Part shown: in pieces, positions 25,174 through 36,259 of the stretch
Position numbering within the stretch: position 1 is the stretch's first letter
How the letters are laid out: the number at the start of each line of letters is the position of its first letter
Assembly: GCA_032622095.1 (NCBI GenBank)
Contig: CP136064.1
Span: 43,420,989-43,484,988 of the forward strand
Direction of reading: 5' to 3'
Origin: Siphonodentalium dalli
Taxonomy: Eukaryota > Mollusca > Scaphopoda > Gadilida > Siphonodentaliidae
Length of the DNA: 64,000 nt
Notes under the pieces: model-generated
What the model saw: the letters and a program-made list of their open reading frames with translations, nothing else
The model's database searches: none
Told to the model about the DNA's origin: nothing
Position numbers and translations under genes: made by a program

Positions 25174-25411
25174 TAACTTTCAATATTTATAATTGTCATG
25201 CCTTTTCGCGCAATGTTGAAGACTTAAGGTCGTTCCACACCGGGCGCGAGCGAGCGATTATAACGGCCGTTTTCTAACGTCCGTAGCAGTTCAAAGCGCG
25301 CGATTTTTATGTTCACACCGCAAGCGACTGAAACGCTTCGTCGTGCGCGATAGTCAGGTTATTATTCTGTGTGTACGCTAATTTCAGGGGAGTCAGGTGG
25401 CTGCATGGGGA

Positions 25412-26237
25412 TACCCCACCCCACACTCTTGTGACTAATGTGTAGGGTTTCTACACACAACGTGTAGCCCTAGCTGCTACACAACCATTATTCATTTTTG
25501 ATCTTAAACATATTTTACACAATAAATGGGTCAATTTATACACATTTATACACACTGGTGTGCATAAAATCAACACCTATGCCTTACACATTTTGTGTAA
25601 ATTCTTACACATATATATCGTAGACAAGAATGTAAGTTCAGTATTCCGAACTGTGGGTATATAGTATTCATGGCAAATGGAGATTTATATGTTAAAACTT
25701 TCATGGTGTACAATGGTACGTAATATTTTGCTCTGTCATGTGTGAGTTTTCGTTTTAAATGAACAAACTAGGGTCGTGGCGTGGTTGCACGTGATTAGTA
25801 TTAACGTATTACAACAATCATATAAACAAGAGTAGGAGCAGTATTCTTCATGAAAGTTTTAACAAATAAATCCTCATATATCATTAATACAATACTCACA
25901 AGTCGGAATTCTGAACTTACATTCCTTGTCCACAATTTGTTTATTCTAGTCACTCAAAATTACATGGGTATTGAGACAGTAGTAGATTGTATTCCAAAAA
26001 ATATACTCAAACAATATCGCCGTCATGTAGCAGACTATGAAACTGAAGGCACGCAATGCGCACTCTCTACGTTCTTACACAATTGTGTGTAATAAAATGT
26101 ACACATTATGTGTAGAATGGCACTTGGTCAATGTATTTGTATGTAAAACTACACATTGCTATGTGTATTAACCGGGTTTACACATTTGATGTGTAATCGT
26201 TTCATCACATTAGTTATAAGAGTGCACCCACCCGGTA
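25412..26237. mobile_element. Nested element rich in TACACA/TGTGTA palindromes
   Basis: Inside the Harbinger-like element, an 826-bp segment with inverted ends: CACTCTTGTGACTAATGTG near 25423 pairs with CACATTAGTTATAAGAGTG near 26206. At least six short palindromes of the form TACACA-N-TGTGTA lie near its two ends (25451, 25584, 26075, 26099, 26149, 26178). No target duplication resolved. Class unknown. Confidence 0.6.
25850..26092 (+). CDS. Weak candidate 80-residue ORF in nested element
   Basis: ATG at 25850 to the TAA at 26090-26092, 80 codons, mixed composition with a hydrophobic stretch around residues 23-35 (ELTFLVHNLFILV). The 3' end runs into a palindrome. No family recognised and no ribosome or splice signal distinguishes it. 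It is the longest frame in the nested element, which is the only reason to list it. Confidence 0.12.
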   Translation: MKVLTNKSSYIINTILTSRNSELTFLVHNLFILVTQNYMGIETVVDCIPKNILKQYRRHVADYETEGTQCALSTFLHNCV

Positions 26238-26514
26238 ATACGCGATTATTATTAGTTGATGAATGCATTGTCTCATGTTTACCACAACGTCTTTTGGAAT
26301 GAACTAGCCTCGTTATATTCTTTATCAATTCCCCTGATTATACCAAAATATAATTCACCAGCCAATGGAGCAGATTATACGGTCCATGATTTTAGTTCTT
26401 TACAAGGAATAAACTGAGTATAGTAATCTTAGGTGGAATTTCAGTCACGAAAAATCACAAAAATAAATGGTTTAATTATTTGGTCATAGAGACATACAGT
26501 CATTAGACACACAT

Positions 26515-26610
26515 GGCATACATACATACATACATACATACATACAGTCACACATACACACACAGTCATACAGACACACACGTGTCATACAGACACACAT
26601 GTCGTTGTAC
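26515..26610 (+). repeat. ACAT microsatellite and CA-rich tract
   Basis: About eight ACAT/CATA units followed by degenerate CACACAGTCATACAGA repeats, within the Harbinger-like element. Confidence 0.9.
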
Positions 26611-26935
26611 TTCGATTATTAGCCTCTCGCTAAAGTCCTCCATTATCGCGGCGACAAATCAGTGTGCCGTCATCAAATAGAAAAAATACGGTCGTATAAA
26701 CACCATATTTGAGAGCGGTCCAATTATCTCGCTGGTTTGCAACAAAGCGAGAATTCGGCGAAGCATAAAATCACTGCTATAATCGCCTCGTGGTCAGCGA
26801 GTCGGTCGCTTGCGGTGTAAACATAAAAATCGCGCGCTTTGAACTGCTACGGGCGTCAGAAAACGGCCGTAAAACTCACTCGCTCGCGCCCGGTGTGGAA
26901 CGACCCTTAGGATTACGTAATGTGATTTGTTTAGT

Positions 26936-26985
26936 TATGGGTTGACGTCGTTTTCGCAGATTGGCCACATCACGATTGATAGAAA
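26936..26985 (+). repeat. SINE-core-like fragment
   Basis: GTTGACGTCGTTTTCGCAG followed by TTGGCCACATCACGA resembles the core phrase at 42261-42310. It lies just outside the right end of the Harbinger-like element. Confidence 0.35.
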
Positions 26986-27407
26986 CTGAATCAAGATTGA
27001 GCAACTGTGTAAAGACTTAACCGTGCATTAGACTAAAACGAAACAAAAACACTCAAATCAGTGCGAGGGTGCTCTGTTGGGACAGACCCATTAAGATACT
27101 GACCAAACAAACACATAAATCAGAATATAAAAACAGATAGAAATACTTCTTTGAGAACATCAAAAATATAAAACCTACATGACATGTAATCAGCAAATAT
27201 AAATAATTTGATTTAATAAGGTTCCGGCATATCGTAATATGTGAAGGAGCTGGCAAACACCCTTCCTGAATGATTGATAAATATTTATAATATCTGATGA
27301 ATCTGGCGTGAGTTTTAATCAATTCACATAGTTGACAATCGGGTGGTTGACTCAGTTGGTGATCTTTCGGTCAAGGGCCGCCCCCCCCCACACACAGACA
27401 CAACGTA

Positions 27408-27817
27408 CAGGGTCCGCGCTGGACCTAAATTTACATTTGCCAAATAATTTGCCAAATGAAAATATTTTTTGCCAAATTATTTTAGCAATTTCCAAATGCT
27501 ATCCCCGATAGTATCAGAAGGGCACATCACAGCAGATTAGTATCCCTCCAACCATCAGTACTAATGCTATGAGATCAACTGCATAGTAATGGAGGTGTTA
27601 ACTTTTCCGAAACCATATAAAACACTACTAATATAATTCCATTGTAATAATTTCCTAAAATGAATGGTATGGATTGACCGATATTTTTCAACTTTAGTCT
27701 GCTTTAGTGAGGAATTAAAAAGTGACTTGCCAAAACTTTTTCCAAATGAATTATTTTTTGCCAAATGTGAATTATTTTTGCCATTGGCAAATTTGGCAAG
27801 TGGCAGCGCAAACCCTG
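27408..27817. mobile_element. hAT-like MITE with perfect 8-bp TSD
   Basis: A 410-bp element. It begins CAGGGTCCGCGCT, ends AGCGCAAACCCTG, and is flanked on both sides by ACAACGTA (27400-27407 and 27818-27825). CAGGG ends and 8-bp duplications are typical of hAT transposons. Subterminal regions repeat TTTGCCAAAT-type words. Frames at 27567-27893 overlap on both strands and are not considered genes. Confidence 0.9.
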
Positions 27818-28099
27818 ACAACGTACCTGTTTTCCCTTTCCAACAAAGTTGACCGTTTCTCTCGAAGCATCGCATCGAACTTTGAAAACTCAAAGAGCAA
27901 CCTGTTTCTGAGAGTCAAAAGTTTTGTTTTGGAACAATATGATCAAAGTGCATAAATTGTTTAGGTGGAAATGTCTCAACGACAGGAGCTTATCTATTAC
28001 CTGCGCTACATGTTCTGGAACAGGAATAACAGAAGTCCCTTCAACTTGTGTTGCTAGTGATATACTGACGAGTATGGTTTGACTGTGTCTGACTGCTGG

Positions 28100-28127
28100 T
28101 GTCTACACACTTTTTGTAGACACACTA
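28100..28127. repeat. Short perfect hairpin
   Basis: GTGTCTACA and TGTAGACAC separated by a CACTTTT loop. It is a compact stem-loop just outside L1; no pol III or rho-independent context is implied. Confidence 0.6.
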
Positions 28128-28142
28128 TGTAAGTATGTGACC

Positions 28143-28870
28143 TGTGGAACTATTTTCTTGAAATCATAGTCCCATATGGGACATAAACGATCCATTCCAG
28201 CATGTGAACCTTGAAAGTTTGAACATTTTTGAAGATTCGTAAAAGACCAGAAACAACAGCAGGACATATGGTTTCTTTACTTTTGCAATGTTCCTGGCCA
28301 TGGCCACACCCCTGACATTTAAAACATCGCAATGCATTTGGAACATATGTACTTAAATCCATCTTCATATACCCAACCTTCAATGTCGGTGGATATTGGG
28401 ACCGATTGAATGCCAAAAACAAAAGATAGTTGTTCAAAGGAACTTTTAGTCCATCAACTGTCTTTGTAAATCTACGGACTTCTGTAACTAACTCGTCGCG
28501 GCGCTATCTCAGTCAATATTTCTGACTCAGACGTATCAGCCATATCGCGAGTTCTCAACACCGCTCTGCTCAGACGTATCAGCCATATCGCGAGTTCTCA
28601 ACACCGCCGTGCTACTGTGAAATGTCTTGTGAGGAGTATTCAACACTGGTGTTTGCGTAATAGATTTTAATTGCATAAGAGCTTTAGCTTGAATTTTTCT
28701 TGAACTTACTGTCAGTTACTGATTCAGTCCTGATCGGTTTGACATATTCTTTGTAGCATCTTATCAATCACAAATACAGAAGGTCTCTCGACGTTAGGAT
28801 CAAAACCAAGTACCAAGTCCTGAGGATATACCTCGGCAAGTAGAAATCCGAATACCAACAAAAGGTGGCT
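28143..28870 (-). pseudogene. LINE ORF1 relic L1 (jockey-type, zinc knuckle)
   Basis: On the reverse strand, broken frames encode a nucleic-acid-binding ORF1-like protein of a non-LTR retrotransposon. Colinear pieces are a stretch VRRFTKTVDGL, then LKVGYMKMDLSTYVPN, then a C-X2-C-X4-H-X4-C zinc knuckle (CFKCQGCGHGQEHC) at about 28284-28325. After a frame change comes a second knuckle remnant in which one Cys is Phe (CSNFQGSH). A 43-bp direct duplication at about 28525-28611 (ACGTATCAGCCATATCGCG twice) disrupts the middle. ORF1 proteins of this type bind element RNA. No reverse transcriptase follows; the relic stops near 28143. L2 and L3 are relatives. Confidence 0.75.
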
Positions 28871-31800
28871 CATTCGAACATTAACAGGCTATAACTTGAG
28901 TGATTACTATCAAGAGATGAAATTTTGGGTACCTTTTTCAAAGGGCAAAATACCCGATAAGGCGACATATACCAGACGGCACACAAATTGCATTTTAAAG
29001 GTGATACATGTACATAGCCCTAATGTACTAGCAAAACCATGCACACAAAATGGGGTATGTGCAGGTGCACGACCGAAGACCTCAATACGGAAAGACGCCA
29101 CTGCGCCATATTAACCATCTGGTACTTGTAACCGAATACTCACTAAGCAGAAGTTACTTAATTCCTATTATTTCACATGTAAGCATATTCAGTCTTTTTC
29201 GAGTACACCACTGTTTGGCAAGAATATTCATTCTGTGATGGGTACCCTACTATTTGGTCAGAATATTAATTCTTTGATGGGTACACCACCACTTGGCCAG
29301 AATATTCAATCGTTTGGTGGTACCCTGTCGTTATGCCAATACGACCCGATAACCCACCAGGCGATTCGGTAATCGAACATAGACTCACAAATATAATGAC
29401 ATATTCACGGGTTGAAAGACACACTGCCACAAAACTGAAATAAAAGATGTCGACATTCTAATCCAGTGCCATGTGACATTCGAGATCTGGTGTCATGTGG
29501 TGCAGATCGTGCGTTGGTGCTGAGTTCGTGGTCATGCGTCATGTGGTGCAGATCAGGTGTTGGTGACGCACTGTTCGCAAACGATCGCGAAAGTGGATTC
29601 GTTGAAGAACTGATAACTGCCGTGGCGCAACATTAATGCGTGTGATTAGGGAAACACCAGGCCACTGAACATGTTTCCTCTACTAAAATGTGATATCTTG
29701 TAACATGAACCGTTCTTCCAAAATCAGCTTGTGTGCGCCGCATCGTAAAAACCACACAAAACTGAAACCAAACAAAAATACAACGAATAAATGGAAACTA
29801 AAAACACACATAATAAACACCTAAAATAACCTTCTGGATATGGTATCAAAACGGCCGAGATTGTGTTTTCTTAATTGGAATTCAATGACATACGGACATT
29901 GCTATGTTTATGCTGTTCAGTCAATCATTTGTATTAATGATTAACTAAAACAGACGGGTTATGGGAAGAAAATAGATGTGAAGGAGAGGCTTTGCCTATA
30001 ACATGCAATAACACTGCGACAGGAGATGAGCGATACTGCTGCTCCCGGCATCGAGTAAATTGTTGTATTTGTTTGAATGATGCACAAAGAACATGGGGAA
30101 GATGGCAATGCTCGTATTATTCTGTGGTAATATGGAATTTTATTCCACGATGGTGTCATTGAGAGAAGAGAAGATTGCGTGTTTCATATTGAAAATCTGG
30201 AGTTCAGAGGGCGCCGGGTTGTATCGTGCGTTTGACTGATGTTTCAACATTAGTACACGCAATATGTTATTACAAGAAGAGATGGGAGATTCTATTCACA
30301 ATTGTGTGCATGCAATTGAAGTGTGCATTTTGCACGTCACGCTTTAAATATTCCCATGCATCCAACGTCCTTCAGTATAAATCTTAATGTGAAAAACAAA
30401 ATCCAACTGCTGCAGTTCAGGGACATGCATATATACAAGTATATTTACACTCATTCGTTCATTCGCGCTGTGGAACTTGGGAACTTGAATGCAGGACGTT
30501 TATTGGTTGAAATCGCGTCAAGTGATGTCACTCGCGAGCCTCATCTTGTTTCCATATTGTATGAAAACAACTGGAAACGTACTTTCAGAATAGCATTGAC
30601 AACGAGCGCTAAATCCTCGTCTAATTGGATAGAAGAGTGTAAATATAAGGAGAGGATGTTGAGTTTGTTGTATGGAGCATATGGATGTAAGTTGGATTTG
30701 CGTTCCACATAAAATGTCTGACCAACTTCTACAATACTTCAAGAAACGCAAGCAGATCAACATCCGTTTCTTGTGTGGAATGTCACTGAATGGCAGAATG
30801 GCTTCATATTGACAATTCTGGTTCAACTAATGGACGATAGTCAACTGATTGTCCACACAAATTGAGAGCACCTGTACTGTGTGGGGCCAAGGCAGTCAGT
30901 TGCTTTCGGGAAACGGCACAGTGGCGTGATGTGTTTTCAATCCTCTGCATATGTCGTTCTATATCATTAATCTAACACGGTCGTGACATAGTTGCTGGAA
31001 GGAACACATAACCCTTATTAACCAAACAAGCAACCAGTATAACATGTAGCTTCACCGATGATAATAGTACGATTTCGTTTAGTGTATCGTCTTTTTCATC
31101 AATGGAGGTTTCGAAATAGTTTAGTTAGATTTACAGCGCACGCCAATACTGTAATAAACCAGAACATACCACTTTCGTTTTGTGGAAAAATATGACGAAT
31201 GTCCCGCAAAATGAAAAACTGTTAGAACCATGGAAGCATTTCCAACATCATTACACAAATCGTAATTTTAATACATTATGATTTGACATCAAAAAGGTTG
31301 TTTGAAAATAAGCAAATTAACATCGAACATATGTGCGGATATCAAAATTGGGGTGAACAATCAGTTTTCAAGCAGCAAGCGACCGGCTCAGTCGTTACTG
31401 TGTAGAAAATGTCTGCTGATAATAATTTGATTGACACCTATCGACAGATCCATTATCGCCCATCTCATTTTTAAGGCATTAAAGTAATGCAATGACACAT
31501 GCGTTTCCACGATGTATGTATGGAAGTGGAACCATCTGTACACATTTTTGAAGTGGTGCTCTTCTAAACAGATAATACAAAATAAGTCGAGTCGGTGAAT
31601 AAGATTATGCTAATATTTTAACAAACACCCCACAATAAACCGATGTGTCTATACTAACGTACATGTACATAATTGAAGTGAAGCGAAATGTACATGTAAG
31701 GATAAACTCCTTGTGTAAGAATTCACGACACTAACGCCAATGCGAATCATGACCCGATTACAATCGATAACGAAAGCTTCGTTTCGTAGATAGGCTATAT

Positions 31801-32584
31801 TTGATTTTGTGACATCGCCAACTTTTAACAATCACCAACCAAGTGAAAACTTGTTGGTGACCAGAAATGTTGCACGTTAGTAGAACGGTAATGTTGTCGT
31901 AATCGGAAGTCAAGAGGTCAACACAAATTGGTCGATATGCATCCTAATTCAGCAACAGCCAGCAATGATAACAATGACGATCCCACCAACATTCTCCTAT
32001 GTGTAAAAGCGTCATCAGATCATTATTTAGTTTTTGATAAGGGCAAGTAGGCCTATGCAAATGAATTTCTGACGATTTACTGGATAAAATTATCGGACAC
32101 TCTCCATCAGAGGCGGACAGTTTTGGATTACACTAGAAACTTGTCAGTTTAACAACGCACCTAGGTAGTTTTAATTTTCACTTCAAAATGGTTGTGCCCC
32201 CAATATATGAGTTTTTGACATACAATAAAATTTGACCGACGTTTCTGCTATAGCCATACAATCACATACTCCATTAAGCCTTATATTATTTCCGCGCCGG
32301 TGCGAGATGCCTCATCGCGACAGCAACAAAACGATCTACTATACGTGCATAACCTCAAACCTGTTTTTTCCTTATTGAAGTACATAACTTGATACCGCAG
32401 AGATTACTGTGCGAAACGAAATTATATATCTTTAATACGGAACTAATTGTAACCATAAGACTACATAGTACATGCATACATACATCTGATAATCCATAAA
32501 TATACTCATATTCTCTTGAATCGAACGGAAAAACACGGCAGAAGATATTCAGGTTCACGCGAATTCGGTCAATGTGGAAATTTA
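28871..32584. other. Long stretch without recognised genes
   Basis: 3.7 kb of AT-rich sequence with only the 39-bp tandem repeat at 29202. The frame at 30323-30712 (129 codons, GTG-initiated) has no domain and no splice context. Nothing else supported. Confidence 0.45.
29202..29328 (+). repeat. 39-bp tandem repeat, 3.2 units
   Basis: GTACACCACT..., GTACCCTACT... and GTACACCACC... units, each with AGAATATTNAAT and ending GATGG or TGGTG. Confidence 0.85.
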
Positions 32585-33055
32585 CACGGTGACGTAGATC
32601 ATGCCATGTAGCTCTACTCTAGCTAACGCTCGGAGAGTTCATATTCCACCAGTACAAAACCTGGGAACTTTTTGAAGTTTTGACAAGAAACCTTATAAAG
32701 TCGAAGACATAATGCAGTGAATACATTTCTTAGTTATTACCTGTTCCTCAATAATGTATTTCACTAGAGGTAAATGTCCCAACAATTCGAAATTTTATGT
32801 TTATCTGTGACTTTTATGAGCCGATATTGCAATAAAGATCGAATTAATTACCCAGCATAAACTCAATAATTGTAAGCGTCGCAGAGAAAACTCGCTCTCA
32901 AAGTCACTTAAATCGTGAAATATCGAGTTGGGACCTTCACCTACAGTGAAGTGCATTATTAAGGGACATGTTATAACTAAGAAATATATTCCCTGCGTTA
33001 TTTTTTCGACATTATAAGGTTCCTTGTCAAAACTTCTAAATTTTCAGGATTTGCT
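32585..33055. repeat. Hairpin repeat containing a family B module
   Basis: 32675-32781 and 32934-33040 are inverted copies of about 107 bp (GAAGTTTTGACAAG...ACCTTATA on both strands). The left flank GTAGATCATGCCATGTAGCT and the arm phrase AATATATTTCTTAGTTAT resemble an internal part of family B (for example around 9740-9880). Confidence 0.7.
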
Positions 33056-33117
33056 CATGAAATAAGGCTTATGTGAATCTTTATTTCGTGGGAATCTATA
33101 TAATGGTTGTGATAAAA

Positions 33118-33905
33118 ATTAAGATGAAAGTGTCAATGACACTGTAGCTCGACTTGGGCAGGAATTATGTTTTCTAAGGAATGGGTAGAATGATAAAGAA
33201 GGAAAGTCAAATAGTTACAGCAAAAAGGCTTGCAATGTGTGGATGAAATTATTTTCATTTCAAACATTTCACCAATAAATGTAGGTTGCAGAGTGTGTCG
33301 ATGGATTCAAATTAGAATCCAAGATGGCTGGTGGTGGCCAAGTTTTTAACGAGTGTCGGAAAAAATCGATGGGTCCCAACTGGAGGTCCCATGATAACCT
33401 TTCGAAAAACATTTCTCCGATAATTGGCGGCTGCAGGGTGTGTCGATGGATTCAAATTTGAAATCCAAGATGGCTGCTAGCGGCCATGTTTTAAGAAATT
33501 TCAGAAAAAACGATGGCTCTCATCTGGAGGTCACCCTGAAGATCCATATGAAGATTGGTGATGATTGGACGGACGACGGATGTGGCCTGTAGGGTGTGCC
33601 GAAGGATTTAGTCATGACAAGAGTTAAATCCAAGATGGCCACTGACAGCCATGTTTTTAACAAATTTCGAAAACAAATCGATGGCGCCCATCTAGAGATC
33701 ACCCAGAAGATCCATATGACGTTTGGTGACGGTCGTCGGACGAGGGATGATGCCTGTATGGTGTGTCGACAGATTTAGTAATGCTTTATATTTACGAATT
33801 TCGGAAAAATCGATGGATCCCATCTAGAAGTCATCATGAAGATCCATAAAACGTTTGGTGATATCGGATGAGGGATATGTTGACGACGCATGTATGCATT
33901 GACGC
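33118..33905 (+). repeat. Family G repeat, copy G2
   Basis: Degenerate tandem units with AATCCAAGATGGCTGNT...GGCCA and ATCGATGGCGCCCATCT phrases. It pairs in inverted orientation with G3 (37483-38240); the shared outer part includes TAGAATGATAAAGAAGGAAA at 33189 and its complement near 38174. Frames at 33520-33778 overlap on both strands and are by-products. Confidence 0.75.
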
Positions 33906-35010
33906 ATGCACGAACTTCGTCAAGTTAAGCTAAAAAGCCACATATATCCTCCTGTGAGTCGCTTAGCTTTGGTTCGGTAATTACGCTAGCGCACAGTCAC
34001 ATTAGGCGCGTGGCTGAAGTATCTCTAACAACAATCATGACATCCTTACAAGTATTTAATCCATGATCCAGTATTTATAGTTATTCCTCGCGTCATCATG
34101 GAGTTATTAGCTAATAGAACTATGTCATGTGCCTGATTAAATTTCACGATAACGCCAAGAAGCGATACAACGTCCTTTGTTCGTTGATTGATCAAAGTCT
34201 CAGTTCAGTGCGTGTCTGTCTGTGAATATACGACATAGCGACATTTCAAATCGATGTAAGTATACAATCGCACCGCGTATATTTAAAACAAACCAATTCC
34301 AACTACAAACCTTGCTTTGCTTGTCGTTAAACATCAGCATGGAGTTGTTCCGTTCCCATCTTTGGCCATAATATTCAACATGAAAACTACATGCCTGCCG
34401 ACCACAACTTGAACATCAGTTCATATTGGAATTGTTTGACGATTTTCCGACCAGCATTTATTTTAAAAAGTTGTTTTTGACCAAGTTGAAAGTTTTCCTA
34501 GTTGTTGTCCACATTTAGGAATGAAATGATCAGCTACTGAATCACATCCAACAAACAGATTGGACAGTTATAGTTGATACCAGTGGGCCAGAGGTAGAAT
34601 ATGCCCACTGCCCACTGCTTGGAGTAAGAATGCCCTAATGTGGCACCCTGTTTTGTCGAGGGTGCATCCTGTTGGTGTGGTGTAGGAGTCCTGTGTGTAT
34701 TAGAGCGGCCGTATCACGTGATACATCGATATGCGGAAATGGACTAGCTCCTCGTCCTCTTTGGTCCTACATCTCTTCAAGACGGGTGATTTATTTGACC
34801 AGGCTCAATCAGTCGGCTGGTCTCACCTCTCCAGTGTGATTCAGATTACATTTCTGTCATCTGTTGCATTTTGTTCCCGATGTCTAGTTTTGTGTTTTCA
34901 GGTATGTTGTTTCTTTCGTGTTATCTCTCTTTACATTTCGTTTTGATGATTGCTAAATGTTTCAATTGTGTACTGTTCACTTTCTCATTGAGGGGACGTA
35001 CATCGAAACT
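33906..35010. other. Stretch between G2 and L2
   Basis: No gene supported. The frame at 34731-34946 is Ser/Phe/Cys-rich without domain features and may belong to the 5' region of L2. Confidence 0.4.
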
Positions 35011-36233
35011 GCCGTATGCATTGGCTAAATGGGTCATCGCATCAGATATGTACCAGGCTTGATGGTGACCATAATTCGAAGGGTAGCCCAAGGCGGCTAC
35101 TGTGCTAGTTGTCGATTAATTACTTTTCATATGGCAACTCAAACCAAACAAAAATATATTAATTGTAAGAATGCTAAGTCGTCAATTTCCTCATTTATCC
35201 TCAGTACTTGGTTCTTCGCTTTTATACGAATGTCCAACATTCTGTATTTGTCTTCTGACCATCAATCGGTGCGAACATCCACCGACATTGAATTTTGTGT
35301 ACATGAAGATCGATTTAAGAACCTATGTTCCAAATCCACGACGATGTTTTAATTGTCTGGGATATGGTCATAGCCAGGAACGTTGTACAAGCAAAGAAAC
35401 CATATGTGAAATCTGTTATTTCTGGTCAAGGTGCTCAGGATTGTATTAAAGCAGAAAAGTGTTCAAACTGTCAAGGTTCACATGCTGCAATGGACCGTGC
35501 GTGTCCCATATGGGAGTATGGGTGTAAGGCTGAAAAACATGTATCATATTTCGAGGCAAAGAAAATACTTGGTTCTCGTCCATCAATTCGCCCATCAATT
35601 CAACCAGTCACATACTCTGCTGTTGTTTCTACAAAAAGTATGCTGATGCCAGCACTCAGGCAGACAATGGGCATACCAACACCATTCGTATATCACAAGC
35701 AACACAACTTAACATAACGGATATAACTCATGTAACAGTATCACAGGCCATGGACACTTATACTGAAGATGCCCTCGTTGCTACCAAACAATACACTCAC
35801 TTTGAACCAATGTCTACAACATAGTCTATTCGTGATGATGCTGTTGCTTAACAACAAAAATCGCCTGTTGATTCGAAACAAAAATTACCAAAGTCTTACG
35901 TTTAGACTCTCGGAAAGAGGTTTATATTTGAACTTTCAAATTTTGACCAGAACAGATTAACTCTATGAGATGGATAGGTGTGGATTGAAGCTGTCGGTTG
36001 GATGAAGGATGGCATTCTGTGTCACCCACCCGATCGTCAGCTTGACGCATTAGTAAAGGTTCATACGTGAATCATAAAATATTACAAATACATTGTCAAT
36101 GCAAAATCTGATGTTAGAAACTACTTGACACATTTTGATGTGCAGTATCTTGTTAATTTTATTTTAATTATTTCCCATTATGTATTCTTGTAGTGATATT
36201 TGCGTTTTATCTTATGCTTGCATACTAGTCAGT
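35011..36233 (+). pseudogene. LINE ORF1 relic L2 (two zinc knuckles, no RT)
   Basis: Forward-strand, frame-broken ORF1 of the same family as L1 and L3. In order: a 5' region matching L3 around ATGCATTGGCTAAATGG, a piece with YMKIDLRTYVPN, a first C-X2-C-X4-H-X4-C knuckle (CFNCLGYGHSQERC) near 35350, a frame change, a second knuckle CSNCQGSHAAMDRAC near 35465, and FEAKKILGSRPS. The C-terminal part with QLDALVKVHT is followed by an AT-rich tail. This matches L3 to within about 20 bp of CAGTCAGT at 36227-36233. No endonuclease or reverse transcriptase follows. The family is typical of jockey-like LINEs; absence of ORF2 suggests an internally deleted or ORF1-only element. Confidence 0.8.
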
Positions 36234-36259
36234 ATGGCCGCCAGCAGCCATTTGTATTT

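Larger units (their letters stand above)
25227..26906 (+). mobile_element. PIF/Harbinger-like element with long GC-rich TIRs
   Basis: A 1,680-bp element. Inverted ends of about 100 bp begin GGTCGTTCCACACCGGGCGC and run through AAAGCGCGCGATTTTTATGT on both sides. It is flanked by TTA (25224-25226 and 26907-26909), a 3-bp duplication typical of PIF/Harbinger. The interior has no transposase frame and holds a nested inverted-repeat element (25412-26237) and an ACAT microsatellite. Confidence 0.85.

Noticed and set aside
26515-26610. CRISPR-like regular repeats
   Set aside because: A simple ACAT/CA microsatellite with no spacers; the genome is eukaryotic.
27342-27400. tRNA-like A-box phrase TTGACTCAGTTGGT before the hAT-like element
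   Set aside because: No B box follows on either side of the insertion and no cloverleaf could be drawn, so it is not called a tRNA or SINE.
30323-30712. 129-codon GTG-initiated frame
   Set aside because: An overlapping reverse frame is as long, no domain is recognisable, and no splice or initiation context supports it.
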